Shown here: piece after piece, positions 25,337 to 34,568 of the stretch | Layout: the number at the start of each line of letters is the position of its first letter | Position numbering within the stretch: the first letter of the stretch is position 1 | Source of the DNA: Pseudomonas marginalis | Lineage (GTDB): Bacteria; Pseudomonadota; Gammaproteobacteria; Pseudomonadales; Pseudomonadaceae | Direction of reading: 5' to 3' | Assembly (NCBI RefSeq): GCF_900105325.1 | Contig: NZ_FNSU01000001.1 | Coordinates: 124,001 to 188,000, forward strand | DNA: 64,000 nucleotides | Made by a program: the position numbers and the translations under genes | The notes under the pieces: generated by a model | The model's input: the letters and a program-made list of their open reading frames with translations, nothing else | Databases searched by the model: none | What the model was told of the DNA's origin: nothing

Positions 25337-26803
25337 CTAGTGTGATTGCCCTGTTAGAGATGACCTCGCATCAACATAGCGCTGCATTATGGACAACACC
25401 ATCGAGTTCAGCGCCAAAATCTTCATGGCTCGTGTCACAGCTACGTAGAGCAAGTTCAATTCGTCATCTCGACGTCCCTGATCAATATCGGGCGACAGCG
25501 GATCAGCGCTAAAGTCGTCATACAGACTGACAAAGTCCCATTCCAGCCCTTTTGCTTTATGCCCCGTCGTCAGCGTGATTGTGGCATCCAATTCATTGGC
25601 CACAGAACGAACTCGCAGTGTATGTATCCGCTGAGGCAGATCTGGATAGGCTGCGATGATTTTGATCGAGCGCAGCATCTCGGTGTCTTGGCTGACCTCG
25701 GCAATTTCTACGTACTGTGCAAAGTCTCGATAATCCCGCAAAAGCTTGCGGTTCTGGACTTCTTGATTGCGGTTGTGGCTGAACATGTACAGGTCTTCCA
25801 GGTCGCGCAGCGAGTAGCTGTCGATACCACCAACCCAGAAGATCTTGGGGTTGATCGCGACCAAGAGCAAAGCGTTCTCGATAACGCCAGTAACGGTGCG
25901 ATGGATAAACGTGCGATGCGGTAGATCTTCAGGCAACGTCCTTTTAACCAGGGTGTTGGAGCCTAACCCCTGCAGCTTTCGTGTCTCCCCCTTGTAGAAG
26001 AGGATGATGTTGGCCACGTGAGCGACCGCAGGGCCGAAACGAAAACTCTGGGTCAAGTAATGACGTTCGGCACCGGCCATCCAATCGCTATTGAGCGCAT
26101 CCTCGGCACCGCGGAAGCGATAGATCTGCTGATGGGGATCGCCGACTGTCACCTTGCGGATCCGTTGTGTTTTTACCAAGTCGGCAATAACCGGGTTCAC
26201 GTCTTGTCCCTCATCCAGAAGGATGGCGTGAAACCTTTTGCTCAGGTCGGGCTTACTCAGTTGATACAGCTTCAGGTAGCCGTCGTGTGTAATCGAAATG
26301 CCGGTGTCTTGCAGATCGATCATCCGTTTCCAGATGAACCTTGCCACGCTCAGAGCATTGTTCAGAAACCGCTCCTGTGCGCTGGTGAGCATTCGTTGTT
26401 CCTGGAACCTGGGGAAATGCCCACGGCATAGCTCGTCGTCGGCGCTGGCCATGAAGTTGTTCAGCGTACTGAGGACGTCCCGCACGAGCTCCCAGTCCTG
26501 AGTATTGATGGCCCTGGCAATATCAGTGAGCCGCATATTGTTGGTCTGTTTAGCGGCGTACTGACTGCCGTAGACCGCGTAGGCAAGCCCATGCGCTGTC
26601 TTGCAAACCACATTGCGAGGGAAGCGGCCCTTGGCCGCGAGCTCGACGGATTTGTTGTAGCAGAGGTACAGCATTTTCACCGAGGTGTGATGGGTGGCGT
26701 AACCAACCAGTGTTGTGGTTTTGCCTGTGCCGGCGAAGGCCTGGACCAGCAGCTTGTCAGCTGTTGAATGGATAATGGGCTGCTGTTCTTGAGTCCATTG
26801 CAT
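25337..26803 (-). CDS. UvrD/Rep-like superfamily 1 DNA helicase
   Basis: 488-residue ATP-dependent helicase with all main SF1A motifs. Q-like/I: AFAGTGKTTT (lysine about residue 28). Ia: CYNKSVELA. II: LLDEGQD. III: VGDPHQQIYRFRGA. IV-like: LTQSFRFG. V: LTTGHKAKGLEWD. VI: LLYVAVTRA. It is shorter than UvrD/Rep (about 670-720), lacking much of the 2B insertion, as do many mobile-element and defence-associated helicases. Start ATG 26803, 9 nt after the PFL_4697-type gene upstream, so it could be co-transcribed. It may assist element processing or belong to an accessory module; the sequence alone does not decide. Confidence 0.88.
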   Translation of the reverse strand: MQWTQEQQPIIHSTADKLLVQAFAGTGKTTTLVGYATHHTSVKMLYLCYNKSVELAAKGRFPRNVVCKTAHGLAYAVYGSQYAAKQTNNMRLTDIARAINTQDWELVRDVLSTLNNFMASADDELCRGHFPRFQEQRMLTSAQERFLNNALSVARFIWKRMIDLQDTGISITHDGYLKLYQLSKPDLSKRFHAILLDEGQDVNPVIADLVKTQRIRKVTVGDPHQQIYRFRGAEDALNSDWMAGAERHYLTQSFRFGPAVAHVANIILFYKGETRKLQGLGSNTLVKRTLPEDLPHRTFIHRTVTGVIENALLLVAINPKIFWVGGIDSYSLRDLEDLYMFSHNRNQEVQNRKLLRDYRDFAQYVEIAEVSQDTEMLRSIKIIAAYPDLPQRIHTLRVRSVANELDATITLTTGHKAKGLEWDFVSLYDDFSADPLSPDIDQGRRDDELNLLYVAVTRAMKILALNSMVLSIMQRYVDARSSLTGQSH

Positions 26804-26812
26804 GGACGGCTC

Positions 26813-27568
26813 CTAAAGGTATTTTTTGAAGCTGGATACAGTGATGTAGACGGACACGCCCAATAACACTGCGCATGGCAATAGAATCAAAAGAGGGCTG
26901 ACGCTGATGGGAATGGCCAGGTAGACCGTCCAGGGCACTATGGTCAGGGGAATGATCGTCCCTCGGGCTTTGTGATACAGGTAGCTGGACTCACGGCCGG
27001 AGCCGAATTTGCGTAGATCCCGCCGCACCAGGCCGTCGATGAGTCCGGTGAACGCGGCCAGTGCAAACAGTGGGAGTGTCAGTGTCAGGATGACCATCCG
27101 TACACAGAAGGTCAGAACGGTGTACAGCGCAGCCAAGCCGTAGTCCTGAAATTTGATCATGAGGCGGCCGAGTTCGTAGCGGAGATTGAAGGTGCCTGCT
27201 TGTTGTTGCGATATGGATCGGGCGTACTGGGTCAGTGCATTGACGTTGTCCTGCAGGCCGGTTTTTACCATCAGCCAGTCATGCACGGTTTCTGCCAGCC
27301 AGGTGGCTGTGCGTCCCGGTTCTTTGATCACAACGCTCTGTAGCAGGTCCTGGGATAGCCAGCTCAATTCATGCTGGAACATCTGCTGGGCATGTTTCCA
27401 GCCAGCATCAGGCCAGAACACGTACATGCATAGCCATTCAACGATGACGGCGCCCAGCAGGGAGCCGAACATCACCCCCAGGAAGTGAAAGGGAGCCGAG
27501 AACAGCATGCCCAGGAAAGTTTTTTGACCTTCCTGCTGTTGCTGGGCTTTTTCCGCGATATCGGCCAT
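26813..27568 (-). CDS. ICE membrane protein, PFL_4697 family (TIGR03747)
   Basis: 251 residues with an N-terminal membrane segment (FHFLGVMFGSLLGAVIVEWL), a soluble middle (about 60-140), and three or four C-terminal segments (about 145-180 and 207-245). The family-typical RRDLRKFGSGRESSYLYHKA motif lies at about 190-210. It stands directly after traD, as in PFGI-1-like ICEs, and probably acts with the coupling protein at the inner membrane (inference). Confidence 0.92.
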   Translation of the reverse strand: MADIAEKAQQQQEGQKTFLGMLFSAPFHFLGVMFGSLLGAVIVEWLCMYVFWPDAGWKHAQQMFQHELSWLSQDLLQSVVIKEPGRTATWLAETVHDWLMVKTGLQDNVNALTQYARSISQQQAGTFNLRYELGRLMIKFQDYGLAALYTVLTFCVRMVILTLTLPLFALAAFTGLIDGLVRRDLRKFGSGRESSYLYHKARGTIIPLTIVPWTVYLAIPISVSPLLILLPCAVLLGVSVYITVSSFKKYL

Positions 27569-27586
27569 GGCCTTGCTCCTTCAGGC

Positions 27587-29815
27587 TTATACGACTTTCT
27601 CGTCGGTGGCCAACTTGCGGAAATCATTGACCAGATCATCTGGAAGCGATTCGCCTAATGCTTCATAACCCGGCGCTTGCCACCAATCGCTGCTCGTTCC
27701 GGATCCTTTGCGCATACCTTCAACCAATGCCTGAAGATCCTTGGGCATGACTTCATCGGGATCGTTTGCCGGCAACGGCATACGAATCTTCCACAGGTTT
27801 CCGCCCTCGATCAGGGCAAAGCATTGCCCCTTGGGCAGCGCAACGACGTGCGCCGGTTCGATCATCGGCACGCTGACGCTTTGGATCTGGTCGTGGGTGT
27901 TGGATGTGAAAGCGGTCTTGCCATTGATCGCATCATTGGCACTGCTGGCCGGTGTACTGGTGAACACCTGGACCTTGGGCAACTGGTTGGTCAACAGCTC
28001 GGCGGTGGCGGTTTCACGAACACGCAACATGAACAGGTTGTTGAAGTTACCGATGACTTGGCCAGCTTTTGCGCGGTTACCGATTCTGGCCTCGATGTCG
28101 CTCATGGTCTGGGTGTAGGCCGTAACCTGCATGCCGGCGCCACCGCCTTTGTTGATCATCGGAATGAACTCATCGCCCATCAGTTCATTGAATTCGTCGG
28201 CGTGCACGTTAATCGCCACCTTGCCGCCGCTTGCCCCGGGCAAACCGTCATCGATGCCGAATTTGTAGATGTGGCCCGCGACTGACACCAGATCGCTGAA
28301 CATGGAGTTGCCCACCGCCGCAGCCACCTCTGTATCGGACAAGGCATCCAGACCGACATATACCACCGCCCGTTTGCGGATGACCTGCATCCAGTCAAAG
28401 ATTGGTCGTGGGTCCTCAAGGTCCATGTAGTCTGGAGACAGCAGCTCTGCAATGCGCCCCGTGGTCAGTTTTTCCAGCAGTGGTAGCAGGCTGGCCACAA
28501 TCTTGTCGAAATAGGTTTTGTCATAACGTACCGCTGATCGCAGGCCCTCCATCACAGGATCGGAGATGCGTTGCTGAGTGAGGTACATGTCCAGGGCCAC
28601 CACGCGCAGCGGTCGGTCCTTCATAGCAAAACTGAGGTTTTTACGATCGATCTTGCCTTCCAATTCAACGATGGTTTGCCAGGCCTTGGGATCATGCTCA
28701 GCAAAGTACTTCTGTGCGTACTCGATGAAGAGCGCATCGATGTTGGTCACATGCTTGAGGATCTGCTCATAGTCTGGCCTGCGTCCGAGGGCGACCAAGG
28801 CGCGTGCGATAATGTTGACGAAACGCCAGGCGAACTCACGGAATGCGGCCGAGTTGCCTTCTCCTGATAGTTGACCGGCAATCCGGGTCGCCACCTCTGA
28901 GATCCGACCAAATCGTCCAACGGCGTTGTAACGAGCGGAGTGGTCGGGCCAGCCCAAATGGAACACGTAAAACTCATCCAGTCGGCCGGCACGCTTGCAC
29001 TCTATGTACATGCGTTTCAGGAGGTCGGCATCGCCTTTGGGGTCGAAGACAATCACCACCTCGCGATCAAGATTCATCTCATCAGTTTTATCGACGCTGC
29101 GCTGGCTCCGATGAACAGGCTGAACACGGCGACCCATCTGAACGCGCCGGCGGGGCCGTCTGCGGGTGCGCCTGATGTCTTGGGTGATAAACAGTTCGGC
29201 CAGGCGGGTTTTGCCCACTCGTGTAGTACCCAACACCAGGGAGTGCCCAACCCGTTCACCCAATGGCAAGCTGACGTCAGCCTCGTTCGGTTCTATGCCG
29301 TGTAAGCGCGGTAGGCCACCTACGGGTGGCAGCGGACGTGCTGGATTAAGCGCGACATCCCAAGAGGTGGCCTTGGCCAGAAGCTTGAGTGGGAAGGGGG
29401 CGAATTCCAATCGTTCCTCAAGCCGCCTTGCCCAGTTGTAGGTCGAGGTCGGCTCGACGTACTCGGCATATTTGGGGAGGTAAGTGTCCATCAAGCGCTG
29501 GGTATGTTTTTGAGTCCAGCGAAAGCCTTTGCCTATAAAAAGCCGCTCGTTGCTGACCGGAATTTCTTTGCTGGTCATGGTGTAGTGGGGGAGGCGCCGG
29601 ATATTGCGTCGGTAGCGCAATACCATCAGGGCCTGCTTCAGGCGAACAAACCCAAGACCTAAAAAGCCAGTAGCGGCAACCACTCCAAATAAAGGCGTCA
29701 GTGCAAATGCCCAGGGCGCGAAAATACAAAGCAGCGCTGCAGCAGCACAAACCCAGACCGTGTAAAGCTCGACGGCAGGACGAAGCAATGACTCGATAGT
29801 AAAGGGGCTGGCCAT
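27587..29815 (-). CDS. traD: Type IV coupling protein TraD (PFGI-1/SXT class)
   Basis: Inner-membrane ATPase that delivers the relaxase-DNA complex to the transfer channel. 742 residues: two N-terminal membrane segments (about 19-62), Walker A LGTTRVGKTR (lysine about residue 202), Walker B-type VIVFDPKGDADL, a second conserved block INVHADEFNELMGDEFI, and QVTAYTQT (RecA-fold switch). A basic, Arg-rich insertion (DIRRTRRRPRRRVQMGRR) follows the P-loop. Start ATG 29815 lies 12 nt after the small 29828 gene. Intact. Confidence 0.94.
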   Translation of the reverse strand: MASPFTIESLLRPAVELYTVWVCAAAALLCIFAPWAFALTPLFGVVAATGFLGLGFVRLKQALMVLRYRRNIRRLPHYTMTSKEIPVSNERLFIGKGFRWTQKHTQRLMDTYLPKYAEYVEPTSTYNWARRLEERLEFAPFPLKLLAKATSWDVALNPARPLPPVGGLPRLHGIEPNEADVSLPLGERVGHSLVLGTTRVGKTRLAELFITQDIRRTRRRPRRRVQMGRRVQPVHRSQRSVDKTDEMNLDREVVIVFDPKGDADLLKRMYIECKRAGRLDEFYVFHLGWPDHSARYNAVGRFGRISEVATRIAGQLSGEGNSAAFREFAWRFVNIIARALVALGRRPDYEQILKHVTNIDALFIEYAQKYFAEHDPKAWQTIVELEGKIDRKNLSFAMKDRPLRVVALDMYLTQQRISDPVMEGLRSAVRYDKTYFDKIVASLLPLLEKLTTGRIAELLSPDYMDLEDPRPIFDWMQVIRKRAVVYVGLDALSDTEVAAAVGNSMFSDLVSVAGHIYKFGIDDGLPGASGGKVAINVHADEFNELMGDEFIPMINKGGGAGMQVTAYTQTMSDIEARIGNRAKAGQVIGNFNNLFMLRVRETATAELLTNQLPKVQVFTSTPASSANDAINGKTAFTSNTHDQIQSVSVPMIEPAHVVALPKGQCFALIEGGNLWKIRMPLPANDPDEVMPKDLQALVEGMRKGSGTSSDWWQAPGYEALGESLPDDLVNDFRKLATDEKVV

Positions 29816-29827
29816 GGTTGCGTGCCT

Positions 29828-30070
29828 TTAAAGCTTATTGAGTTTTAAGGGGAACTGCTCGTCCAGCTCCTGTTTCACCAGTGCTAGCTCATGTTCCGGT
29901 ATTCGGTCGGCTAGCTTCTCGCGCATAGCGATGGCGTCACCCTGTTCTGTGGACGTCACGCGGCCGCCATAAAGCCAAACCACGTAGGTCACTTGCTCCA
30001 AAATCAGCTGGCAAGTTCGCGGATCTTCCGGTTGTCTGATCACCACGGTGAGTGACTGAGGCGGTGGCAT
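29828..30070 (-). CDS. Small ICE protein upstream of traD
   Basis: 80 residues, no signal or membrane segment: MPPPQSLTVVIRQPEDPRTC, CQLILEQVTYVVWLYGGRV, then a charged helical C-terminus. It sits between the PFL_4695-type gene (9-nt gap) and traD (12-nt gap), where PFGI-1-like ICEs carry a short gene. A real gene by spacing; function unknown. Confidence 0.72.
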   Translation of the reverse strand: MPPPQSLTVVIRQPEDPRTCQLILEQVTYVVWLYGGRVTSTEQGDAIAMREKLADRIPEHELALVKQELDEQFPLKLNKL

Positions 30071-30079
30071 CCCTGTCTC

Positions 30080-30583
30080 CTACTGCTGAAGGGCTGTTGC
30101 AGTAATGAGCAGTGGGTAGTGTTTGATTCCAAGGCGCTGCGCCAGGTCATTTGACGGCGCTGGGACCATCTGCAGGTCGCCTGCCCATCGTTGTACCTCT
30201 GCAAATCGCTCGGCACTGGCCACGTTCACTACCAGGCCTACCGCTTGCAACTGCTGCAGTTGCTCACGGCGTTGAGTCAGCCAGGCTCTGGACATTTCAT
30301 CGTCACCCACCAGGAAAAGAGGTTGTAGGCCTGGCGCGTTTATAACCCGGCCCTGCTCTTGGCCGGGGACAAGCTGGTCTGAGTGCACGGGAAAAGACCC
30401 ATGGCCACGTACCCCCATCGTTTCGATTGGTGCGGATTGCGCGGTAGGTTCAGGCGCTAAGTCTTGGTAGTAGGGCAGGGCTGAAACGCCGCCCCGGTCT
30501 TCAACTACAATCAACGAGCTTGCGTTCACCATAATTGGGGTGGCCAAGCACAGCAAAAGCACGAAACTCAACAGTCCATTCAT
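30080..30583 (-). CDS. ICE conjugation protein, PFL_4695 family (TIGR03765)
   Basis: 167-residue exported protein: signal peptide (LLSFVLLLCLATPIMVNA), then SLIVVEDRGGVSALPYYQDL near the mature N-terminus, a Gly-rich loop (MGVRGHGSFPVHSDQLVPG) and a C-terminal thioredoxin-like ending (AQRLGIKHYPLLITATALQ). This matches the TIGR03765 family. It overlaps the transglycosylase gene by 4 nt. Periplasmic role in mating-pair formation is inferred. Confidence 0.9.
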   Translation of the reverse strand: MNGLLSFVLLLCLATPIMVNASSLIVVEDRGGVSALPYYQDLAPEPTAQSAPIETMGVRGHGSFPVHSDQLVPGQEQGRVINAPGLQPLFLVGDDEMSRAWLTQRREQLQQLQAVGLVVNVASAERFAEVQRWAGDLQMVPAPSNDLAQRLGIKHYPLLITATALQQ

Positions 30584-31137
30584 GGGTTGTTCGCCATTAG
30601 GTTGATGCCGGTGACCCGGCTAAGATGTTTGGCAAATGCGCGGCGGTAGCGGGCAGCGGGTTCGCCGCCGGCCGGGCGGTGGTATCGGCCAGCGGCCGTG
30701 ATCCAATCTCCGCCTTTGGCTTTTTGCTCGGCCAGGATCTGAGCCGTAACCGAAAGGTTTTTGTAAGGATCCAGTCCTTCGCAGGGGTAGCTGTAACGAT
30801 GGCCATTGGCACCGATATTGGTTTGCCCTAGACCGACGTCGACCCGATTGGGGCCAGCGGTCTGAATCGCAAGCATCAGTGCCCTGCATGCATCGCTACG
30901 GGTCGCAAAGCGGTAGCCGGCACCGGCGACATTTAATGTCCATGGCCAGGGCACGATCTGGCCACGCAGTCGCGTACCGCTCTCCTGCAGTGCGACCGAA
31001 TAGAGCACCTCGGATGGAACGCCGGCAGGCAACGCAATCAATTGATAGGCCGGTGGTGGGACCTCGGCACTGTTAGCCATTGCCGCGCCAATTAGAAGAA
31101 AGCCAGCCAGCGCTGCGCGTACTACTGACGCTGCCAT
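30580..31137 (-). CDS. Lytic transglycosylase (SLT domain), conjugation-associated
   Basis: Opens the peptidoglycan for the transfer apparatus, comparable to VirB1/TrbN. From ATG 31137 it has about 185 residues: signal peptide (ALAGFLLIGAAMANSAE), catalytic-type VALQESGTRLRG with the glutamate, a GLGQTNIGAN motif and the AAGRYHRPAGGEPAARYR C-terminal SLT signature. The longer frame to 31272 is rejected because it buries the signal peptide and overlaps the upstream gene extensively; the chosen start has AGGTG upstream. Confidence 0.9.
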   Translation of the reverse strand: MAASVVRAALAGFLLIGAAMANSAEVPPPAYQLIALPAGVPSEVLYSVALQESGTRLRGQIVPWPWTLNVAGAGYRFATRSDACRALMLAIQTAGPNRVDVGLGQTNIGANGHRYSYPCEGLDPYKNLSVTAQILAEQKAKGGDWITAAGRYHRPAGGEPAARYRRAFAKHLSRVTGINLMANNP

Positions 31138-31910
31138 TGCCCATTCACCTCGCGCACCACAGCTGGTAGCTCGCCGCCGAGTCCAAGGCCGAGCCAGCGG
31201 CCGGCGTCGTGATTCAGTGTGATTTGGCGGTTGCGCACGCTGGTTGGCTCGATGCCAGCCAGGATGGCCCAACGGCGAATGGTCTCGTCGTCACCTTGGC
31301 TACCCACGAAGTACAGATCAAAGGGTTGTTTCTGAGTCTGAAGGTCTTTCACTCGAGCGATACAGGCGGTGCAACTGTCTTGAACAAAAACAGCTAATCG
31401 CCCTGTGCCTTTCAGAGCAGTGGCGGGGCGAGAGCCCGCCGCAGATGTTGGGTCAGATGATATTTGAATGACTTTTTCATTGGGATAGAGGCGAGCAAAG
31501 GCTTGGTCATAAGCTCTTTGGTAGGCAAGCTCTTTATCGATACGCTGTCGCTCGGCCTGCACCTGCAGTTCTGCGTAGCGTCTACGCTCTTCAGCCGATT
31601 TGGCTTCGATGCCAAGTGCGGTCAACGGATCCAGTCCTGGTGAATAGATGCCGCGTGGTCCCTCCATAACCGTTCGATAACGGGTCCACTCTTGGGGGGT
31701 TAACCCCCACTCGCGGGCGATTTCTGTCTGGCTGGCACCTTGGGAAGGATTCTGGATGCCGAGCTCGTTGATTTGAGTGTTTGTAGTTGACGTAGCGTGT
31801 TCCGGAGCAGCATGGCAGCCATAGGCAAAGGCAAGGATAGCCAAGCCTGTAGTGAGCCGCGAGGTGCCCGTGGATCTCTGCTTTTTTGAGATGGCCGTTG
31901 GGAAATACAT
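31122..31910 (-). CDS. ICE conjugation protein, PFL_4693 family (TIGR03759)
   Basis: 262-residue exported protein: signal peptide (LTTGLAILAFAYGCHA), a conserved EIAREWGLTPQEWTRYRTVM segment, a coiled-coil stretch (about 105-140), and a C-terminal thioredoxin-like domain with CTAC (VFVQDSCTACIARVKDL). Matches TIGR03759. Its end overlaps the transglycosylase start by 16 nt. It follows the 31921 gene by 10 nt. Confidence 0.9.
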   Translation of the reverse strand: MYFPTAISKKQRSTGTSRLTTGLAILAFAYGCHAAPEHATSTTNTQINELGIQNPSQGASQTEIAREWGLTPQEWTRYRTVMEGPRGIYSPGLDPLTALGIEAKSAEERRRYAELQVQAERQRIDKELAYQRAYDQAFARLYPNEKVIQISSDPTSAAGSRPATALKGTGRLAVFVQDSCTACIARVKDLQTQKQPFDLYFVGSQGDDETIRRWAILAGIEPTSVRNRQITLNHDAGRWLGLGLGGELPAVVREVNGQWQRQ

Positions 31911-31920
31911 AAAAGAGGTC

Positions 31921-32631
31921 CTATTGCGCGACGGTTACAGTTTGCGGTGTTCCAGCCACGTCAAAGCGTGCTGACCTGCCGTCCAGTGTGTTGAGGCGCC
32001 ACTCAGTACCCGCCACGGCGTCACCAGGACGAATTAGATAGATCTGGTTTAACTGTGTGCTGCCTGGCGGTGCTACGGACAAAAAGCGTTCCCCACCCCG
32101 GTACTCGATGCCGATAACGGTGAAGGGGGGCTTTTGCGATGTGACGATGCCGATAGCAACAGGTGTGGGCCGTTTTGGTTTGCGGGCAGTAGGCTTGGGC
32201 TTGGGGGGAACGGTAGTGACTTGTTTATCACGTGATTGGCTGAGTTCTTTAATACGGCTATCGAGTGTTTCGACGCTGGCTTTGAGAACCACCAGTTCAC
32301 CCGTAGACGCAGCATTTAGGGAGGTTTCTTGCGCTGACTCCGTCGCTTGCTTTGCATACGCTTGTACGGCATCAATCCGATTCGACAATGCCTGCTGCCC
32401 CGCTCGGAAGTCATCATTGGTCACCAGATGTTTGCCGGCTACCGTATCCAGTCGCTCGTCGACGTTGCTCAATCGCGTCAGCAATGCATCGAGCGAATCT
32501 TTGTCGGCTGTCGCAGCCAAGCTGGTGCTGAGTAGGGAGAGTTGATGATGCTCATAGCCCAGCATGCCCGCCAGAACGACTAGGCAGGCACCGAGTATTG
32601 AAGTGGTTCGAGATGGGCGTGATAGGTTCAT
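31921..32631 (-). CDS. ICE coiled-coil membrane protein, first gene of the conjugation operon
   Basis: 236 residues: an N-terminal membrane segment (ILGACLVVLAGMLGYEHH), a long coiled coil (about 33-135) and a basic Pro/Lys linker (PPKPKPTARKPKRPTP). A compact C-terminal beta domain follows (about 160-236: IGIVTSQKPPFTVIGIEYRG). An anchor-plus-coil protein stands before the PFL_4693 gene in related ICEs. GAGG lies 6-9 nt before the ATG, in a leader that is partly repeated at 37.7 kb. In complete elements a pil cluster would be expected upstream; none is present. Confidence 0.75.
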   Translation of the reverse strand: MNLSRPSRTTSILGACLVVLAGMLGYEHHQLSLLSTSLAATADKDSLDALLTRLSNVDERLDTVAGKHLVTNDDFRAGQQALSNRIDAVQAYAKQATESAQETSLNAASTGELVVLKASVETLDSRIKELSQSRDKQVTTVPPKPKPTARKPKRPTPVAIGIVTSQKPPFTVIGIEYRGGERFLSVAPPGSTQLNQIYLIRPGDAVAGTEWRLNTLDGRSARFDVAGTPQTVTVAQ

Positions 32632-32633
32632 GG

Positions 32634-32703
32634 GTATCCTCGCGCGAAAACGAGAACACCCTCCCAGACCTTTCGGTTAAGCGCTGTAGGAAATACATTT
32701 TCC
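32634..32703 (-). repeat. Leader-type repeat A (5' leader of the 31921 gene)
   Basis: GTATCCTCGCGCGA (32634-32647) and AGGAAATA (32688-32695) followed by TTTTCC recur at 37699-37712 and 37751-37766 with nearly the same spacing (54 and 52 nt). On the minus strand the copy reads CGCGCGAGGATAC and ends just before the ATG, so it supplies the ribosome site. Confidence 0.65.
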
Positions 32704-32955
32704 AATGTGCATGGTTTTTTGGACACTGCCAGCCCACACCGCCTCCTAGAGTAGACGCTGAACTGATCTAATTGATGCGCTGAAGAATTTCTCTGGAGCC
32801 ACTGCGGAGATTACCAGTACATCTCCTTTTAGCGTGTCGGGCCGAACTTGACCAGGTTGGTGTTTTGGAGTTGCAGTACTAAGCAGGCCTAGGGAAATGA
32901 CCTGCATTTGCGATTATTAATGGTTCGATGGTTTCTAAAGCGCGTTCAGACTTAA
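32704..32955. other. Intergenic region between conjugation operon and AraC gene
   Basis: No gene recognised. It should hold the main promoter of the conjugation operon (minus strand), and the end of the AraC-type gene is next to it. No clear terminator seen. Confidence 0.4.
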
Positions 32956-33948
32956 CTATAAAGTATCATCAGGTGACAACTGAAATGACTGTCGCATGCG
33001 TTTGTTGGAGTCATGTGGGTGTTCAGAAAATCTTAATTTGTAATATTTACAAAATAGGTAATAGTTTGAGAAGCCACAAGCATAAGCAATTTGTTTGATT
33101 GAGAGAAGTAGATTGGCATCGAAAATCATTTTTCTAGCATTAAGAAGCCGGACCTCACGAATGTAACTATTAATTGTAGTTCCTTTGTATTTTTTAAACC
33201 CCTCCTGCAGACTTCGTATACTAATATTGGCCTGCGTGGAAAGATCAATACTTGTTAGCGCTTCTGAGTAGTGTGAATTTATATATTCAATAGTGCTCTT
33301 GATACTGTGTGGCGTAGGAGTCAGTACGGTATCAGGTGAACGCACTAACTGAGAGTAGTTGTTTTCTATGTTATATATAACAAAGCTAATCATGCTTTCT
33401 TTGAGATGGCGAAGGAATGGACCTTCCGCTATGGAATGATTTCCTGAGAGTGATAGTGCCGTATCAGCAAGATTAGCTAAAAAACGTCCAACCCAGGCAT
33501 CAGTATTAGAATTCTTAAAGTGTATTTTTGCCTTAGGGGGTTGGTCAAGAAAAGTTCTCAAATATTGAAACATATCTTCGTGCTGTATGAAGATGCTAAT
33601 GTAATTAGATAACGGGGAGAACTTCGATAGGATAAGTTGGCTTTGATCTATTACGAAAACAGAGCCTGAGATTGACTCGTATTTATTTTTTGATGTCCCC
33701 CAAGTTAGGAGGCCGGCCTCAGGAATAGTGATTAATAATCCGTCAAACTCCGGCTTTTGTTCAAAAGCCCAACCCGTCAGGCTTGTTGAACGACTCACGC
33801 TAGTGTTACCCATCTTGCACATTTTCGTTGAGTAATCAAATTTGTTCGAATTTCCTATTACATCAATGTTGCAGCGAAATCTGCTGAAAAATTCACTAGC
33901 AGAATCTTCTGTAGATAATCTACATGCAGAGAAAATCGCATCATTCAT
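32956..33948 (-). CDS. AraC/XylS-family transcriptional regulator
   Basis: 330 residues. An N-terminal cupin-like ligand/oligomerisation part (about 1-190; GLLITIPEAGLLTWG, SGSVFVIDQSQLILSKFS) is followed by a C-terminal AraC double helix-turn-helix. The latter shows IEYINSHYSEALTSIDLS, ANISIRSLQEGFKKYKG, and the second recognition part IKQIAYACGFSNYYLFCKYYK, with an atypical ending FSEHPHDSNKR. The gene is much more A+T-rich than the conjugation operon, a sign of separate acquisition. The target is unknown; the neighbouring 34569-36724 genes are candidates. Confidence 0.87.
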   Translation of the reverse strand: MNDAIFSACRLSTEDSASEFFSRFRCNIDVIGNSNKFDYSTKMCKMGNTSVSRSTSLTGWAFEQKPEFDGLLITIPEAGLLTWGTSKNKYESISGSVFVIDQSQLILSKFSPLSNYISIFIQHEDMFQYLRTFLDQPPKAKIHFKNSNTDAWVGRFLANLADTALSLSGNHSIAEGPFLRHLKESMISFVIYNIENNYSQLVRSPDTVLTPTPHSIKSTIEYINSHYSEALTSIDLSTQANISIRSLQEGFKKYKGTTINSYIREVRLLNARKMIFDANLLLSIKQIAYACGFSNYYLFCKYYKLRFSEHPHDSNKRMRQSFQLSPDDTL

Positions 33949-34568
33949 TTTATTAAGCTCAAAGTCCTAGTGAAAATCCAGATAATAGCCAAGAAAATTG
34001 AATGTCAACTAAATTCTGCTTAGGTATTGAAAAAAATGTTTCATATTGTTGAAAGGCCAATGGGAGGAATTTGGCATGAGTTTGGATACGGCTCTATCAT
34101 AAATTTATGAAGAAAATATGTTGGTTAAATTTTTAGCAAGCAGAGCTGTAAGCAGTAAGGTCTCACTATTACGCAAACTGATTCATGCTACTTACCCTAC
34201 GCCGTGATTGTTTTACAAATGTCAATGTGATCGCGAAGCCTAAACCGTAGTGCCCCACGAGCTCGCGCCGACACCGCATTGGAAATAAGGAGCATGGCGA
34301 AACGCTCTAGACCTGTTAGTTAATTTAACGGAAACGCAAAATTTAAAAAAACGCAAAAATATTTCTCAGTCGTCGGATTGACCTTCGTTGAGGTGAGCTA
34401 ATCTAATTACATAGCTAATGATCGCGAATGGGGATGCATAAAGGTTGATGCAATAATTTTTGCGCCCTCCTAGGGTTTGTCTATTAGCGGATGCGTACCA
34501 GTCATCACGTATCACCTGTGCGCAAAAAATGATTTGAATATATAAGTTGGTTTGAAGAGACTTTTATT
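33949..34568. other. A+T-rich intergenic region
   Basis: About 620 bp between divergently transcribed genes (AraC regulator to the left, 34569 gene to the right). I see no coding sequence. It must contain both promoters; A+T-rich stretches around 34020-34130 and 34320-34360 are the likely area. Confidence 0.4.
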
